A DNA stretch of 64,000 nucleotides from positions 248,001 through 312,000 of the forward strand of contig NZ_BMML01000007.1 of NCBI RefSeq assembly GCF_014645815.1. Direction: 5' to 3'. A model generated the notes under the pieces. The model was not told the DNA's origin and did no database searches. It saw only the letters and a list, made by a program, of their open reading frames with translations. A program made the position numbers and the translations under genes. The stretch's first letter is position 1. Each line of letters opens with the position of its first letter. Of this stretch, positions 1 through 7,725 are shown in pieces. The DNA comes from Streptomyces fuscichromogenes. GTDB lineage: Bacteria > Actinomycetota > Actinomycetes > Streptomycetales > Streptomycetaceae.

Positions 1-536
1 GTCGCGGTCTGGTTCCCGCCCACACTGTGGATCTTGGCCCCGCCCTGCCAGATGTCGTACGACACCACGGCCCGGTCGTCCGTCGAGGCGCCCCAGGACA
101 GCTGCACCGCACGGCTGCCCACGGCCCGCCCGGCCGGCCGTGCCGGACGGGTCGGCGCCGAGCGGTCCGCCGTCACCATCGCCGGTGTGGTCGCCCGCAC
201 CGCACGGCTGCGCGGCCCGAGGCTGCCGTCCCCGCCGCGGGCCCGCACGGTGAACGCGTACACCGTGCCCGGCCTGAGCCTGGTGACGTCCACCATGTGC
301 TCGGACCCAGGCACTTCCCCGACCTTCGTGGTGCCGCGATACACCTCGTAGCCATGGATCGCGGCACCGTCCGGCAGCGCGTTCCACATGACGTGCACGC
401 TGGTGGCGCTCCCGGCCGCCGCGGTGACCCCTGTCGGGGCACCGGGCAGCCGGCCGCTGTCGCCGTCGGCGGCCCCGCCCCAGCCACAGGAGGTCACCAA
501 CAGCGGGACGCAGACCACGACGGCGACTCGGCGCAC
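1..536 (-). CDS. Fibronectin type III lipoprotein, 3' end beyond window
   Basis: The reading frame begins at a GTG (536) preceded by GGAAGG and runs off the left edge, so only about 178 N-terminal residues are seen. Residues 1-17 form a lipoprotein signal with lipobox LVTSC, predicting export and anchoring at Cys17. From about residue 31 there is one full Fn3 repeat (motifs HGYEVYRG, TVYAFTVRA) and the start of a second (VVSYDIWQGG). Fn3 modules are common as spacers in secreted chitinases and glycosidases, so a catalytic or binding domain may lie beyond the edge. It is divergent from the chitosanase gene and has a strong palindrome just upstream. The exact function cannot be told from this fragment. 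Confidence 0.75.
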   Translation of the reverse strand, partial: MRRVAVVVCVPLLVTSCGWGGAADGDSGRLPGAPTGVTAAAGSATSVHVMWNALPDGAAIHGYEVYRGTTKVGEVPGSEHMVDVTRLRPGTVYAFTVRARGGDGSLGPRSRAVRATTPAMVTADRSAPTRPARPAGRAVGSRAVQLSWGASTDDRAVVSYDIWQGGAKIHSVGGNQTA

Positions 537-567
537 GGTTCCGCCTTCCCGGGACGGCAGCACGGCA

Positions 568-590
568 TTGGTCCGGACCAACCGGACCAA
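568..590. promoter_or_regulatory. Operator-like palindrome TTGGTCCGGACCAA plus half site
   Basis: Bases 568-581 form a perfect 14-bp palindrome, TTGGTCCGGACCAA, and the right half (CGGACCAA) recurs at 583-590. It lies about 30 bp upstream of the Fn3 lipoprotein start. The core TGGTC-N2-GACCA resembles the GlcNAc-responsive DasR site (TGGTCTAGACCA) and the direct repeat in Streptomyces chitinase promoters (TGGTCCAGACCT). That would suit genes for chitin or chitosan degradation. The palindrome is seen; the regulator is inferred. Confidence 0.6.
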
Positions 591-673
591 TATGGCCTGC
601 CCGGGATACGGACATCAAGAGGGCCGTATGGGAGACGACCGGGGAGAGTTACGTATGCTGAGCGTCCTGCGGT

Positions 674-702
674 CGAACTTCCCTGGAGAACAGGGGAGTT
701 CG
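674..702. promoter_or_regulatory. Hairpin with 12-bp stem and 5-nt loop
   Basis: Arms at 674-685 and 691-702 pair over 12 positions (CGAACTTCCCTG with CAGGGGAGTTCG, one T:G wobble) around the loop GAGAA. No T-run follows. It could be a factor-independent terminator of the actinomycete kind isolating the divergent genes, or an operator for the chitosanase gene. Confidence 0.4.
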
Positions 703-930
703 TGCCCTTGGCGCGGAACGCTGTCGTCGCTGATCCCGCGCCGGCACGGGCGGCCGGGGCGGTCTGGGCCGACACCGGCTCAACGCCCCGGCCCTCGGCG
801 GCCGCTCACGAAGTGTCAGTTTCGTTGCTCCGAACGGCCCTGTACGGTCCCCATGTGCTGGCCCGGCCGCCGCAGTCGCACCACATTGTTCCGGGTGACT
901 CCATGTCCCCCACGAAAAGGGTCCCTCATC

Positions 931-1617
931 GTGCGTGTCCAGTCGCTGACGCTGGCCGCGGCCGGCGCCGCCCTGCTCGCCCCGGCCACCCTGCCCGTCC
1001 CCGCCGTCTCGTACGCGGCCTCCGGTGACCGGCACCGGATCACCGCCGACGACCTGCTGGCCCGGGTGCAGGACTGCGATCAGGTCTCCAAGGGCCGCTA
1101 CCGCTCCGACGCCGGTACCGCCGCCACCGTCCCCGTGTGCGGCACCCCGCAGGCCGTCTTCTGGAAGGCCGACCTCGACATCGACTGCGACGGTCAGGTG
1201 ACCGCCCACTGCAACCACGGCGCCGACCCGTCGTTCTCCGCCGCCACCGCCTTCCAGCAGTCCAACGGCCGCCAGCTCAACGCCGAGCGGCTGCCCTACG
1301 TCGTCGTCCCCGGCCCCAGTGGCCGCTGGAACCACCGGGCGTCCGGCGTCCGGGGCGGCGCGGTCGCCGCGGTGATCTACAAGGACCGCGTGCAGTACGC
1401 CGTCGTCGGCGACACCGGACCACGCGACATCATCGGCGAGGCCTCGTACGCCACCGCGAAGGCGCTGGGCGTGAACCCCGACCCGCGGGTGGGCGGAATC
1501 CCCACCGGCGTCACGTACATCGTCTTCAAGGACTCGGCGATCAAGCCCATCGAGGACCAGGCGGCGGCCGAGGCGGAGGGGGAGCGGCTGGCGGCACTCT
1601 TCACCGGGATCGACTGA
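931..1617 (+). CDS. Secreted GH75 chitosanase
   Basis: Chitosanase of glycoside hydrolase family 75, hydrolysing chitosan outside the cell. The start is GTG 931, since the residues that follow form a Sec signal peptide ending near AVSYAAS (residue 31); the frame upstream is not protein-like. The mature part (about 200 aa) shows the GH75 signature: KADLDIDCDGQ, then VVGDTGP and IIGEAS, giving the catalytic pair Asp161 and Glu170. The nine-residue spacing matches fungal GH75 enzymes. Cysteines near residues 49, 70, 85 and 92 probably form disulphides. At 228 aa it is a single catalytic domain without binding module. It stands alone, with the palindromic intergenic region upstream and a possible terminator downstream. 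Confidence 0.85.
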   Translation: MRVQSLTLAAAGAALLAPATLPVPAVSYAASGDRHRITADDLLARVQDCDQVSKGRYRSDAGTAATVPVCGTPQAVFWKADLDIDCDGQVTAHCNHGADPSFSAATAFQQSNGRQLNAERLPYVVVPGPSGRWNHRASGVRGGAVAAVIYKDRVQYAVVGDTGPRDIIGEASYATAKALGVNPDPRVGGIPTGVTYIVFKDSAIKPIEDQAAAEAEGERLAALFTGID

Positions 1618-1730
1618 CCGGCCGCGTTCCGCGGCCTGTGGAGCCCGGGAGGCGACCCGGGCGGCCAAGTCGTCCGTCCGCCGCGGACGGCCTGTCCGGG
1701 ACCGGCCCGGGGAGATCCCTCTCCGGGCGC

Positions 1731-1770
1731 CGCCCCCTTCCCGGCCGCGACCGCCCCCTTCCCGGCCGCG
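1731..1770. repeat. Two tandem copies of a 19-bp unit, period 21
   Basis: The unit CGCCCCCTTCCCGGCCGCG occurs at 1731-1749 and again at 1752-1770. It is non-coding and probably arose by slippage. Confidence 0.8.
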
Positions 1771-1842
1771 GCCGGCCGCTCGCACGCTCCGCTCGACGGC
1801 CGGGCGAGGTGGCGGATTCGCCCGGCCGATGCGAGAGCCCCC

Positions 1843-1882
1843 GTGTCCCGGAGTCCGGGAACCGCAGGGAAACCCGGGACAC
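1843..1882. terminator. Possible bidirectional terminator hairpin
   Basis: Arms GTGTCCCGG (1843-1851) and CCGGGACAC (1874-1882) are a perfect 9-bp inverted repeat with a 22-nt loop that can pair further. It lies between convergent genes. There is no U-tract, so the assignment rests on position and stem strength. Confidence 0.35.
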
Positions 1883-1995
1883 CAGACCCTCGTCGGGAGC
1901 GCCGACGAATCCCCCCGGCCGCGCTCGGGAGTCGAGCGGCACGGCGGAGGCGCGATGCACGCGCACCGCACCGCGCCGTCCTGGGGCGAGCCGGC

Positions 1996-2757
1996 TCAGA
2001 CGGCCGCCCAGCCGTTGTCCACGGGCAGGATCGCGCCGTTGATGTTGCTCGCCGCGTCCGAGGCCAGGAAGACGATCACCGCCGCCTGCTCCTCCGGCTC
2101 GGAGACCTGGCCCACGTTGCCGAAGTACGGGCCCAGCGCGGCCGGCCCGTGCGCACCGTCCGCCAGGTCGATCTGGATCCCGGTCCGGGTACCACCAGGG
2201 GCGATCGCGTTGGCCCGGATGCCCTGGTTGCGGTACATCACCGCCAGCGACTTCGTCAGGCCGACGACGCCGTGCTTGGAGGCCGTGTAGGCCGCGCCCG
2301 CCGCGCTGCCGCGCAGGCCTGCCTCGGAGGCGGTGTTGACGATCGCACCCCGGCCGGCCGTCAGCATGTGCGGCAGCACCGCGCGGGTGAGCAGGAAGGG
2401 CGCGGTGAGGTTGACCCGTATCACCCGGTCCCACTCCGCGTCGCTCACCTCGCCCAGCGCCGACATCCGGTCCATGATCCCGGCGTTGTTCACCAGGACG
2501 TCCACCCCGCCGAACCGCTCCACGGCGGTCGCGGCCACCTGGTCGACCACGGACTGCTCGCCGAGGTCACCGGTGACCGCCACGGCCGTACCGTCCGCCT
2601 TCTCGATCTCCTGGACCGTCGCCGCCGCGCTCTCGGCGTTGAGGTCGGCGACCACGACCCGGGCACCCTCCTGGGCGAAGGCCAGGGCCGCGGCCCGCCC
2701 GATCCCCGATCCCGCGCCGGTGACGATGACGACGCGTCCTTCGAGTCCGCTGGCCAT
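1996..2757 (-). CDS. SDR family NAD(P)-dependent oxidoreductase
   Basis: Classical short-chain dehydrogenase of 253 aa, the usual length. It has the Rossmann motif TGAGSGIG at residues 13-20, NNAG near 90, the catalytic Ser in NTASEAG and the YxxxK pair in AAYTASKHG, and the C-terminal IAPGGTRT segment. An acidic residue after beta-2 (VADLNAE) favours NAD(H). ATG 2757 is preceded by GGGAGC. The substrate is unknown. It is divergent from a TetR gene with a long palindrome between them, the usual arrangement for a TetR-controlled detoxifying or catabolic reductase. Confidence 0.85.
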   Translation of the reverse strand: MASGLEGRVVIVTGAGSGIGRAAALAFAQEGARVVVADLNAESAAATVQEIEKADGTAVAVTGDLGEQSVVDQVAATAVERFGGVDVLVNNAGIMDRMSALGEVSDAEWDRVIRVNLTAPFLLTRAVLPHMLTAGRGAIVNTASEAGLRGSAAGAAYTASKHGVVGLTKSLAVMYRNQGIRANAIAPGGTRTGIQIDLADGAHGPAALGPYFGNVGQVSEPEEQAAVIVFLASDAASNINGAILPVDNGWAAV

Positions 2758-2813
2758 GTGGTGCTCCCATCAGGTGGTTCGAGGGCGCCCGCGCCCGTGA
2801 CGGACACACCATA

Positions 2814-2844
2814 CGACTTAATGTCTCTTAGTGACATGAAGTCG
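2814..2844. promoter_or_regulatory. Operator palindrome between SDR and TetR genes
   Basis: Arms CGACTTAATGTC (2814-2825) and GACATGAAGTCG (2833-2844) match at 11 of 12 positions around a 7-bp AT-rich centre. Size and placement in the divergent promoter region fit a TetR dimer site controlling both directions. Confidence 0.7.
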
Positions 2845-2916
2845 TGATGGGAATTATCCGCAGCGCGACTCCTCGGGGAGAATTCCGATCACCAGTCGCC
2901 GGAACCGGAGGAGCAG

Positions 2917-3552
2917 ATGACCGCAGCAGCGGGACGCACGGGACGCCCGCCCCTGACCGAGGAGCGCAAGGCCGAGACCAGACTGGAGATCGCCCGCGTC
3001 GCGGTGGCCCTGTTCGTCGCCCAGGGGGTGGCCGCCACCACGGGCGAGCAGATCGGCCGGGCGGTCGGGATCTCGGCACGCACGGTGTGGCGCTACTTCC
3101 CGAGCAAGGAAGCCTGCGTACGGCCGCTGTTCGCGGCCGGCATCGAAGCCGTCGCCGACGGCCTGCGCTCATGGCGCCCCGGCCGCTCCCTGGGGGACGC
3201 GCTCGGGAGCGCCGTACTGGACAGCAGCCTGGTGCACAGCCCGGACCAGGCCACCATGAGCGCCCTGATCCGGCTGACCCGCAGCGAACCGGGCCTGCGC
3301 GCGGAGTGGCTGCAGTCCTACGACGAGGCCGAGCCGGTGTTCGCCCGCGCCCTCGCCGAACGCGCCGGGCTGCCCGCCGACGATCTGCGGCCCGCCATCC
3401 AGGCGGCCGCGCTCAACGGAGCCCTGCGCGCGGCCGCCGAGTACCACGTCTGGCGGGTCGCCGACGAGACGGCGGACGCCGCCACGGCGGAGGCCGAGTT
3501 CCGGGCGACCCTGCGCTCGGCCCTCGCGGTCGTGGCGGCCGGACTGTCCTAG
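2917..3552 (+). CDS. TetR/AcrR family transcriptional regulator
   Basis: A 211-aa regulator with an N-terminal HTH (about residues 20-66; ATTGEQIGRAVGISARTVWRYF, here split as ATTGEQIGRAVGIS and ARTVWRYF) and a helical ligand domain. ATG 2917 follows GGAGGAG. The N-terminus GRTGRPPLTEERKAETR is the usual basic arm. Its operator is probably the palindrome at 2814-2844, so it most likely represses itself and the divergent SDR. The ligand is unknown. Confidence 0.85.
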   Translation: MTAAAGRTGRPPLTEERKAETRLEIARVAVALFVAQGVAATTGEQIGRAVGISARTVWRYFPSKEACVRPLFAAGIEAVADGLRSWRPGRSLGDALGSAVLDSSLVHSPDQATMSALIRLTRSEPGLRAEWLQSYDEAEPVFARALAERAGLPADDLRPAIQAAALNGALRAAAEYHVWRVADETADAATAEAEFRATLRSALAVVAAGLS

Positions 3553-3606
3553 TGCCCCAACAGGCGACGTTCGCCCCGTCGGGCAAACGCTGCCTGCCGG
3601 GGCACT
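3551..3606. terminator. Bidirectional terminator between TetR and dhaM
   Basis: Outer arms AGTGCCCC (3551-3558) and GGGGCACT (3599-3606) pair perfectly, continued by CAGGC (3561-3565) with GCCTG (3592-3596). The structure sits exactly between two convergent stop codons, beginning inside the TetR stop. Confidence 0.6.
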
Positions 3607-3615
3607 GGCCGGTGC

Positions 3616-4026
3616 TCAGACCTTGCGGTAGGTGTACGCGTCGGCGGCCGCCGCCTGCACCGCGTCGAGGTCGGCCCCGGTCGCCGCCGTGACCACCGCG
3701 GCGACCGCGCCCTCGACGAACGGGGCGTCGATCAGGCGGCTGCCGGCCGGGAGTTCGTCGCCCTCGGCGAGCAGCGCCTTCACGGTGAGGACCGCGCTGC
3801 CCAGGTCGGTGAGGACGGCGACGCCCGCGCCCCGGTCCACGGCCGCGGCAGCGGCGGCGATCAGTTCGGCGCTGGTGCCGAGCCCACCGCCCTCGGTGCC
3901 GCCCGCCGGGGCGACCGGCACCGCCGTCGCACCGCCCGCCAGCCCCTTGGCCAGCTCCGCGACGGCCGCCGCGACCTGCGCGCTGTGCGACACCAGCACG
4001 ATCCCGACCAGCTTGTCGTCACTCAC
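3616..4026 (-). CDS. dhaM: Dihydroxyacetone kinase phosphoryl donor subunit DhaM
   Basis: PTS EIIA-mannose-type subunit of 136 aa that passes phosphate to DhaL-bound ADP. The phospho-accepting histidine is His14 in VLVSHS, and the GGxEGGGLGTS and VLTDLGSAV segments are typical. It is the short single-domain form, without the HPr and EI domains of E. coli DhaM, so it depends on general PTS proteins. GTG 4026 overlaps the dhaL stop by eight bases (GTGAGTGA), which implies translational coupling. It is the last gene of the dhaK-dhaL-dhaM operon. Confidence 0.9.
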   Translation of the reverse strand: MSDDKLVGIVLVSHSAQVAAAVAELAKGLAGGATAVPVAPAGGTEGGGLGTSAELIAAAAAAVDRGAGVAVLTDLGSAVLTVKALLAEGDELPAGSRLIDAPFVEGAVAAVVTAATGADLDAVQAAAADAYTYRKV

Positions 4027-4618
4027 CGGCCGCCTCCGCGAGTCCCGCGACCAGCAGCGCCGACGAGGTGGCGCCCGGGTCCTGGTGGCCGATGCTGCGC
4101 TCGCCCAGATAGCTCGCCCGGCCCTTGCGGGCCTGCAACGGGATCGTGGCCTCGGCGCCCTGCTCGGCGGCGGCCCGTGCCGCACCGAAGCCCTCGCCGA
4201 GCGCGTCGACGGCCGGCACCAGCGCGTCGATCATCGTCTTGTCCCCGGGTGCGGCCCCGCCCAGCGCCATGACCTTGTCCACCCCCGCCCGCAGCGCCTC
4301 GGCGAACTGCGCCTCACTCACCTCGGCCGCGTCGCCCAGCGCCTTTCCGGTGCTGCGCAGCAGTGTGCCGTACAGCGGCCCGGAGGCGCCGCCGACCGTG
4401 GATATCAGCTGACGCCCGGCGAGCGTCAGCACGGCACCCGGGGTGGCGGGCGCGTCCTTCTCCAGCACGGCCACCACCGCCTTGAACCCGCGCTGGAGGT
4501 TGCTGCCGTGGTCGGCGTCCCCGATGGGGGAGTCGAGGGCGGTGAGCCGCTCCGCCTCGCGGTCGACGGATGCGGCGGTCGCCGCCATCCAGCGGCGGAA
4601 GAAGTCGGCGTCGAGCAC
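4019..4618 (-). CDS. dhaL: Dihydroxyacetone kinase ADP-binding subunit DhaL
   Basis: Nucleotide-binding subunit of PTS-dependent dihydroxyacetone kinase, 199 aa (E. coli 210). GDADHG at residues 33-38 supplies the Mg-binding aspartates; STVGGASGPLYGT and APGDKTMIDAL are the other nucleotide-loop motifs. The enzyme phosphorylates dihydroxyacetone held on DhaK in the cytoplasm. The start is GTG 4618 with AAGGAG six bases upstream. It lies 51 bp after dhaK and overlaps dhaM. Confidence 0.9.
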   Translation of the reverse strand: MLDADFFRRWMAATAASVDREAERLTALDSPIGDADHGSNLQRGFKAVVAVLEKDAPATPGAVLTLAGRQLISTVGGASGPLYGTLLRSTGKALGDAAEVSEAQFAEALRAGVDKVMALGGAAPGDKTMIDALVPAVDALGEGFGAARAAAEQGAEATIPLQARKGRASYLGERSIGHQDPGATSSALLVAGLAEAAGE

Positions 4619-4669
4619 TGGATCTCCTTGCGTTGCGGTACGGACGCGGGTCGGTGTCGGCTCTCTCGC

Positions 4670-5662
4670 TCACATCCCCCAGCGCAGGGCCGGTGTCCTC
4701 ACCGGCGCGTCCCACAGCCGCAGCAACTCCTCGTCGACCTGGCAGAGCGTGACCGAGGCGCCGGCCATGTCCAGGGAGGTGACGTAGTTGCCGACCAGCG
4801 TGCGGGCCACGGTGACACCGCGCTCGGCGAGCACCCGCCGGACCTCGGCGTTGAAGCCGTACAGTTCGAGAAGCGGGGTCGCGCCCATGCCGTTGACCAG
4901 GACGAGGACCGGGTTGCGCGGGGGCAGGTCCTCCAGGACGGCGTTGACCGCGAAGTCGGCGATCTCGCCGGAGGTCATCATGGGCCGCCGCTCCCGGCCC
5001 GGTTCGCCGTGGATGCCGATGCCCAACTCCAGTTCGCCGGGCGGCAGATCGAAGGTCGGGGTGCCCTTGGCCGGGGTGGTGACGGCGCTCAGCGCGACAC
5101 CGAAGCTACGGGAGTTCTCGTTCACCTGGCGCGCGACCGCCTCCACCCGCTCCAACGGCTGGCCCTCGGCGGCGGCCGCGCCGGCGATCTTCTCGACGAA
5201 CAGGGTGGCGCCGGTGCCACGCCGGCCCGCGGTGTAGAGACTGTCGGTGACGGCGACGTCGTCGTTGACGAGCACCTTCGCGACCTGGATGCCCTCGTCC
5301 TCGGCGAGTTCGGCGGCCATGTCGAAGTTGAGCACGTCGCCGGTGTAGTTCTTCACGATGAACAGCACGCCGGCCCCGCTGTCCACGGCGGCGGCGGCCC
5401 GTGCCATCTGGTCCGGGACCGGGGAAGTGAACACCTCGCCCGGACAGGCGGCCGTCAGCATTCCGGGACCCACGAATCCGCCGTGCAGCGGCTCGTGCCC
5501 GGAACCGCCGCCCGAGACCAGCGCGACCTGCCCGGCGACGGGGGCGTCCCGCCGTACGATCACCCGGTTCGCCACGTCCACGGTGAGGTCGGGATGAGCT
5601 GCTGCCATACCCCGCAGCGCGTCCGCCACCACGGTCTCCGGAACGTTGATCAGCATCTTCAT
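4670..5662 (-). CDS. dhaK: Dihydroxyacetone kinase substrate-binding subunit DhaK
   Basis: DhaK binds dihydroxyacetone covalently as a hemiaminal on His218 (motif GIGIHGEPG); the number equals that of the E. coli catalytic histidine. VSGGGSGHEPLHGG near residue 50 forms the phosphate-binding loop. ATG 5662 is chosen because GGAGG lies five bases upstream; a TTG four codons earlier would cover that site. The length of 330 aa is standard. It is the first gene of the operon and two adjacent palindromes precede it. Confidence 0.9.
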   Translation of the reverse strand: MKMLINVPETVVADALRGMAAAHPDLTVDVANRVIVRRDAPVAGQVALVSGGGSGHEPLHGGFVGPGMLTAACPGEVFTSPVPDQMARAAAAVDSGAGVLFIVKNYTGDVLNFDMAAELAEDEGIQVAKVLVNDDVAVTDSLYTAGRRGTGATLFVEKIAGAAAAEGQPLERVEAVARQVNENSRSFGVALSAVTTPAKGTPTFDLPPGELELGIGIHGEPGRERRPMMTSGEIADFAVNAVLEDLPPRNPVLVLVNGMGATPLLELYGFNAEVRRVLAERGVTVARTLVGNYVTSLDMAGASVTLCQVDEELLRLWDAPVRTPALRWGM

Positions 5663-5674
5663 ACGGTCCTCCAA

Positions 5675-5695
5675 GTAACGTTACCAGACTAGTCT
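5675..5695. promoter_or_regulatory. Two adjacent 10-bp palindromes upstream of dhaK
   Basis: GTAACGTTAC (5675-5684) and AGACTAGTCT (5686-5695) are perfect palindromes one base apart, directly upstream of the dhaK ribosome-binding site. They probably form the operator of the dha operon; no regulator gene is next to it. Confidence 0.55.
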
Positions 5696-6224
5696 CTGAC
5701 CTGCTTCTTTGCAGATCAGGGCAGGTTTCGCCGGTTCTTGATCCTGGCGCCCCGTGGCGGTCCGGAGCGGGTTGCAGCGAGGCTGATGCTGACTCAATGC
5801 CGACTTTGGTGACTGTTCGTCAGCTGTACGTGGGGGCCGTGACCGTGAGCGGCGTAGTTCTCCTGAGCGCAGTATCGACCTTGCGCGCGCGAAGGTCACC
5901 TGGGCGGGCCAGGGAAGCGCACGTGCGGGGCTTGGGGTGTTTGCTCGTTCGCCGGTCATGCCGGGGAACGGCGCAAGCGACGCCCGCCGGCAGGTTCTTC
6001 GTCTGCTGGTGGTACACACGACGTGCATGGCTCTGACCAGTGCGAATGCGGGCCTTGAAGCAGGGGTGCTGGGCTCTGGCCCGTATACGGTCCGGATCTT
6101 GGTCGTGAACTGGGCGAGGCGGGAGTCGGAGAGGGGCTCGCTCAGGGCGGGGCGTGATACGCGAAGCCGGGAGGACGAAGAGATCTTCTTGAAGCCGCCT
6201 ACCTGGTGGAACTGACCTGCGGCG
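5696..6224. other. No recognisable gene
   Basis: This 529-bp stretch has open frames on both strands, but none has convincing codon usage or a family motif. Base composition is more mixed than in the neighbours. It opens the decayed region that extends to about 18.2 kb and may hold unrecognised remnants. Confidence 0.5.
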
Positions 6225-6629
6225 ATGCTGCTGGGACCCTCTCTGGCCCACGGTGAGTCCGATGATCACAGGCGGTTGCTGCCGAGGGTTGCGACGAAAT
6301 CCTTCCAGGGCGCGGCGATGATGGAGTTGGCGGGCACGGTCGACGAGGTTCTGCTCGGGCTCGGTGACGGCGTGAACCGGGTTGAGCGCACGAGTTACCG
6401 GGCCCATCAGCGGCTGCGGAACTTCGCCTGCCTGTGCCCGCCGCAGCGCACCCAGCTGCTGGTCTACCTGAAGGCCGACCCGAAGGACGTCGACCTCGTT
6501 CCGGGCTTCACCCGGGACGTGTCCGGGCTCGGTCACCGTGGGACGGGCGATCTGGAGGTGCAGATCCGTACGCCGAGAGGCCTGGAACGAGCGCAGGATC
6601 TGTTCTGGGCGAGCTATGCGGCGGCGTGA
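6225..6629 (+). CDS. DUF5655 domain protein, probably N-terminally truncated
   Basis: Residues of about 40-134 match the DUF5655 pattern: RLRNFACLCP, TQLLVYLKADPK, LVPGFTRDVSGLGHRGTGDLEV and a final LERAQDLFWASY (quoted in parts). The domain is found alone or at the end of larger proteins linked to restriction or DNA metabolism; its function is not established. The first 40 residues are not protein-like and there is no good ribosome-binding site for ATG 6225. This is probably the surviving 3' part of a longer gene. Confidence 0.55.
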   Translation: MLLGPSLAHGESDDHRRLLPRVATKSFQGAAMMELAGTVDEVLLGLGDGVNRVERTSYRAHQRLRNFACLCPPQRTQLLVYLKADPKDVDLVPGFTRDVSGLGHRGTGDLEVQIRTPRGLERAQDLFWASYAAA

Positions 6630-6740
6630 TCGGATGCCGCCGCCCGTCTCGTGGCGGGCTGCGCTTCGTGCTGTGTCTGCGGTCGTGCGCGGGGCCTTTC
6701 GACGGTCGGGCAGGGGGTGGCGGTGGACTGTCCATGGTCC

Positions 6741-6775
6741 GCGGGATCGCCGGTTCGGCCAACCGGCGATCCCGC
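6741..6775. terminator. Perfect 15-bp-stem hairpin terminator
   Basis: GCGGGATCGCCGGTT (6741-6755) and its exact reverse complement (6761-6775) flank a 5-nt loop. It lies between the converging ends of the DUF5655 gene and the DUF317 pseudogene, and is the strongest hairpin in the window. Confidence 0.75.
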
Positions 6776-6806
6776 GCCATGTTGCCCCGCTCCTGTGGGC
6801 CGATGA

Positions 6807-7213
6807 TCAGCGTGAACGGCTGACGGGCCGGCCGGCCGTGACCGCCGGAGCTGCCGGCGTACTGGCGGCGAGGCGGGTCTTGTGCTCGCGGCCCGGCTGG
6901 GCCTGGCGCGTGCCGGTCTCGTGGGCGAGGGATTCGGAGAGGTCGGTCGGCAGCCAACGCGGGGTGTGCGGGGACGCGGTGATGGCCCAGGTGGGCCGGT
7001 CCGGACCGGGTCCGGCCCAGACGGGCCAGGTGGCCAGGTGGCCAGGTCCTGATTCGGGTGCTGTGCGGTGAAAACGTCGAACTGGACGCAGGCGTCCTCG
7101 TCGGGGGACGTCCGGCGGAACCATCGCCCGTCCGCGGTGTGCTTCCATCCGGCGTCGGAGAGCGGCTGGGTGGCTGTGGTGACCTTCTTCTCGTCAACCG
7201 GGGCGCCGATGGC
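6807..7213 (-). pseudogene. DUF317 domain gene, frameshifted
   Basis: In one frame there is VDEKKVTTATQPL, AGWKHTADGRWFRR, TSPDEDACVQFDVF and QDLATW. The family continuation WAGPGPDRPTWAITASPH, LPTDLSESLAHETGTR and the ending PVSRSR lie in another frame, closing at 6807. The switch falls in three tandem copies of an 8-bp unit (7024-7047), so gain or loss of a copy explains it. DUF317 proteins are Streptomyces-specific and often linked to integrated elements; their role is unknown. The N-terminus is not clear. Confidence 0.6.
7024..7047. repeat. Three tandem copies of GGCCAGGT
   Basis: Copies at 7024-7031, 7032-7039 and 7040-7047 lie inside the DUF317 pseudogene. Because 8 is not a multiple of 3, each copy change alters the reading frame. 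Confidence 0.9.
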
Positions 7214-7303
7214 GGTGCCCCAACCGGACGCGTTCGATGCGCAGGATCTGCGAATCGTGGATGGCGTGGGTCGTGTCATCCGACCGGGTCCGTTCCCTGT
7301 CAA

Positions 7304-7725
7304 GTTCTGCGTGTTGCAATCCGGGCTGGGGCCACCGGTGTTGACGGCAGGGGGTGTGAGGGAGTTTTGGCGCCAGCGTCGACTCTGCTACTCAATTCGG
7401 CCGTTCAGCAGAATCCGGCTGGGGAGACCGTTCGGAATTGCGCAGCAGAGTCACCGCGTACAGCAAAACATCGATGCGGACAGGGACGCCAGGAAGAAGA
7501 ACCGGAAGGAATACCGGAAGTTTTACCGGAACAAACCAAGAGCGCGGGCCCCAAGCTCCTGGTTACGCGCCACCGGTCGCGATCAGACTGCGGGATCCTT
7601 GCGCATATTTCGGTCGGAACGCGCAAATCAAAGGGTGACCACGGCTGTAGGACCGAAGTTGACGCCAGGAATCGGCGCAGGGTAAGACTCCTGACGATTC
7701 GAGGGATTGACGTTGAGGGGCAGTT
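7304..7725. other. No recognisable gene; AT-richer segment
   Basis: These 422 bp are less GC-rich than the surroundings and have stop codons in all frames. Around 7495-7545 the motif ACCGGAA recurs several times at irregular spacing. The promoter of the DUF3592 gene must lie at the right end. Confidence 0.5.

Larger units (their letters stand above)
537..930. other. Intergenic region between divergent Fn3 and chitosanase genes
   Basis: This 394-bp spacer contains no convincing gene. It holds the palindrome at 568-581 with an extra half site, and a 12-bp-stem hairpin at 674-702, both listed separately. Promoters for both flanking genes must lie here, but I cannot pick -35/-10 boxes with confidence. 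Confidence 0.6.
1618..1995. other. Convergent intergenic region
   Basis: No gene is visible in these 378 bp between the ends of the chitosanase and SDR genes. They contain a 19-bp tandem repeat (1731-1770) and a 9-bp inverted repeat (1843-1882). Confidence 0.6.

Noticed and set aside
5820..6536. A 238-codon minus-strand frame across the gap and DUF5655 gene
   Set aside because: It overlaps the recognisable DUF5655 domain antisense and shows no family motif.
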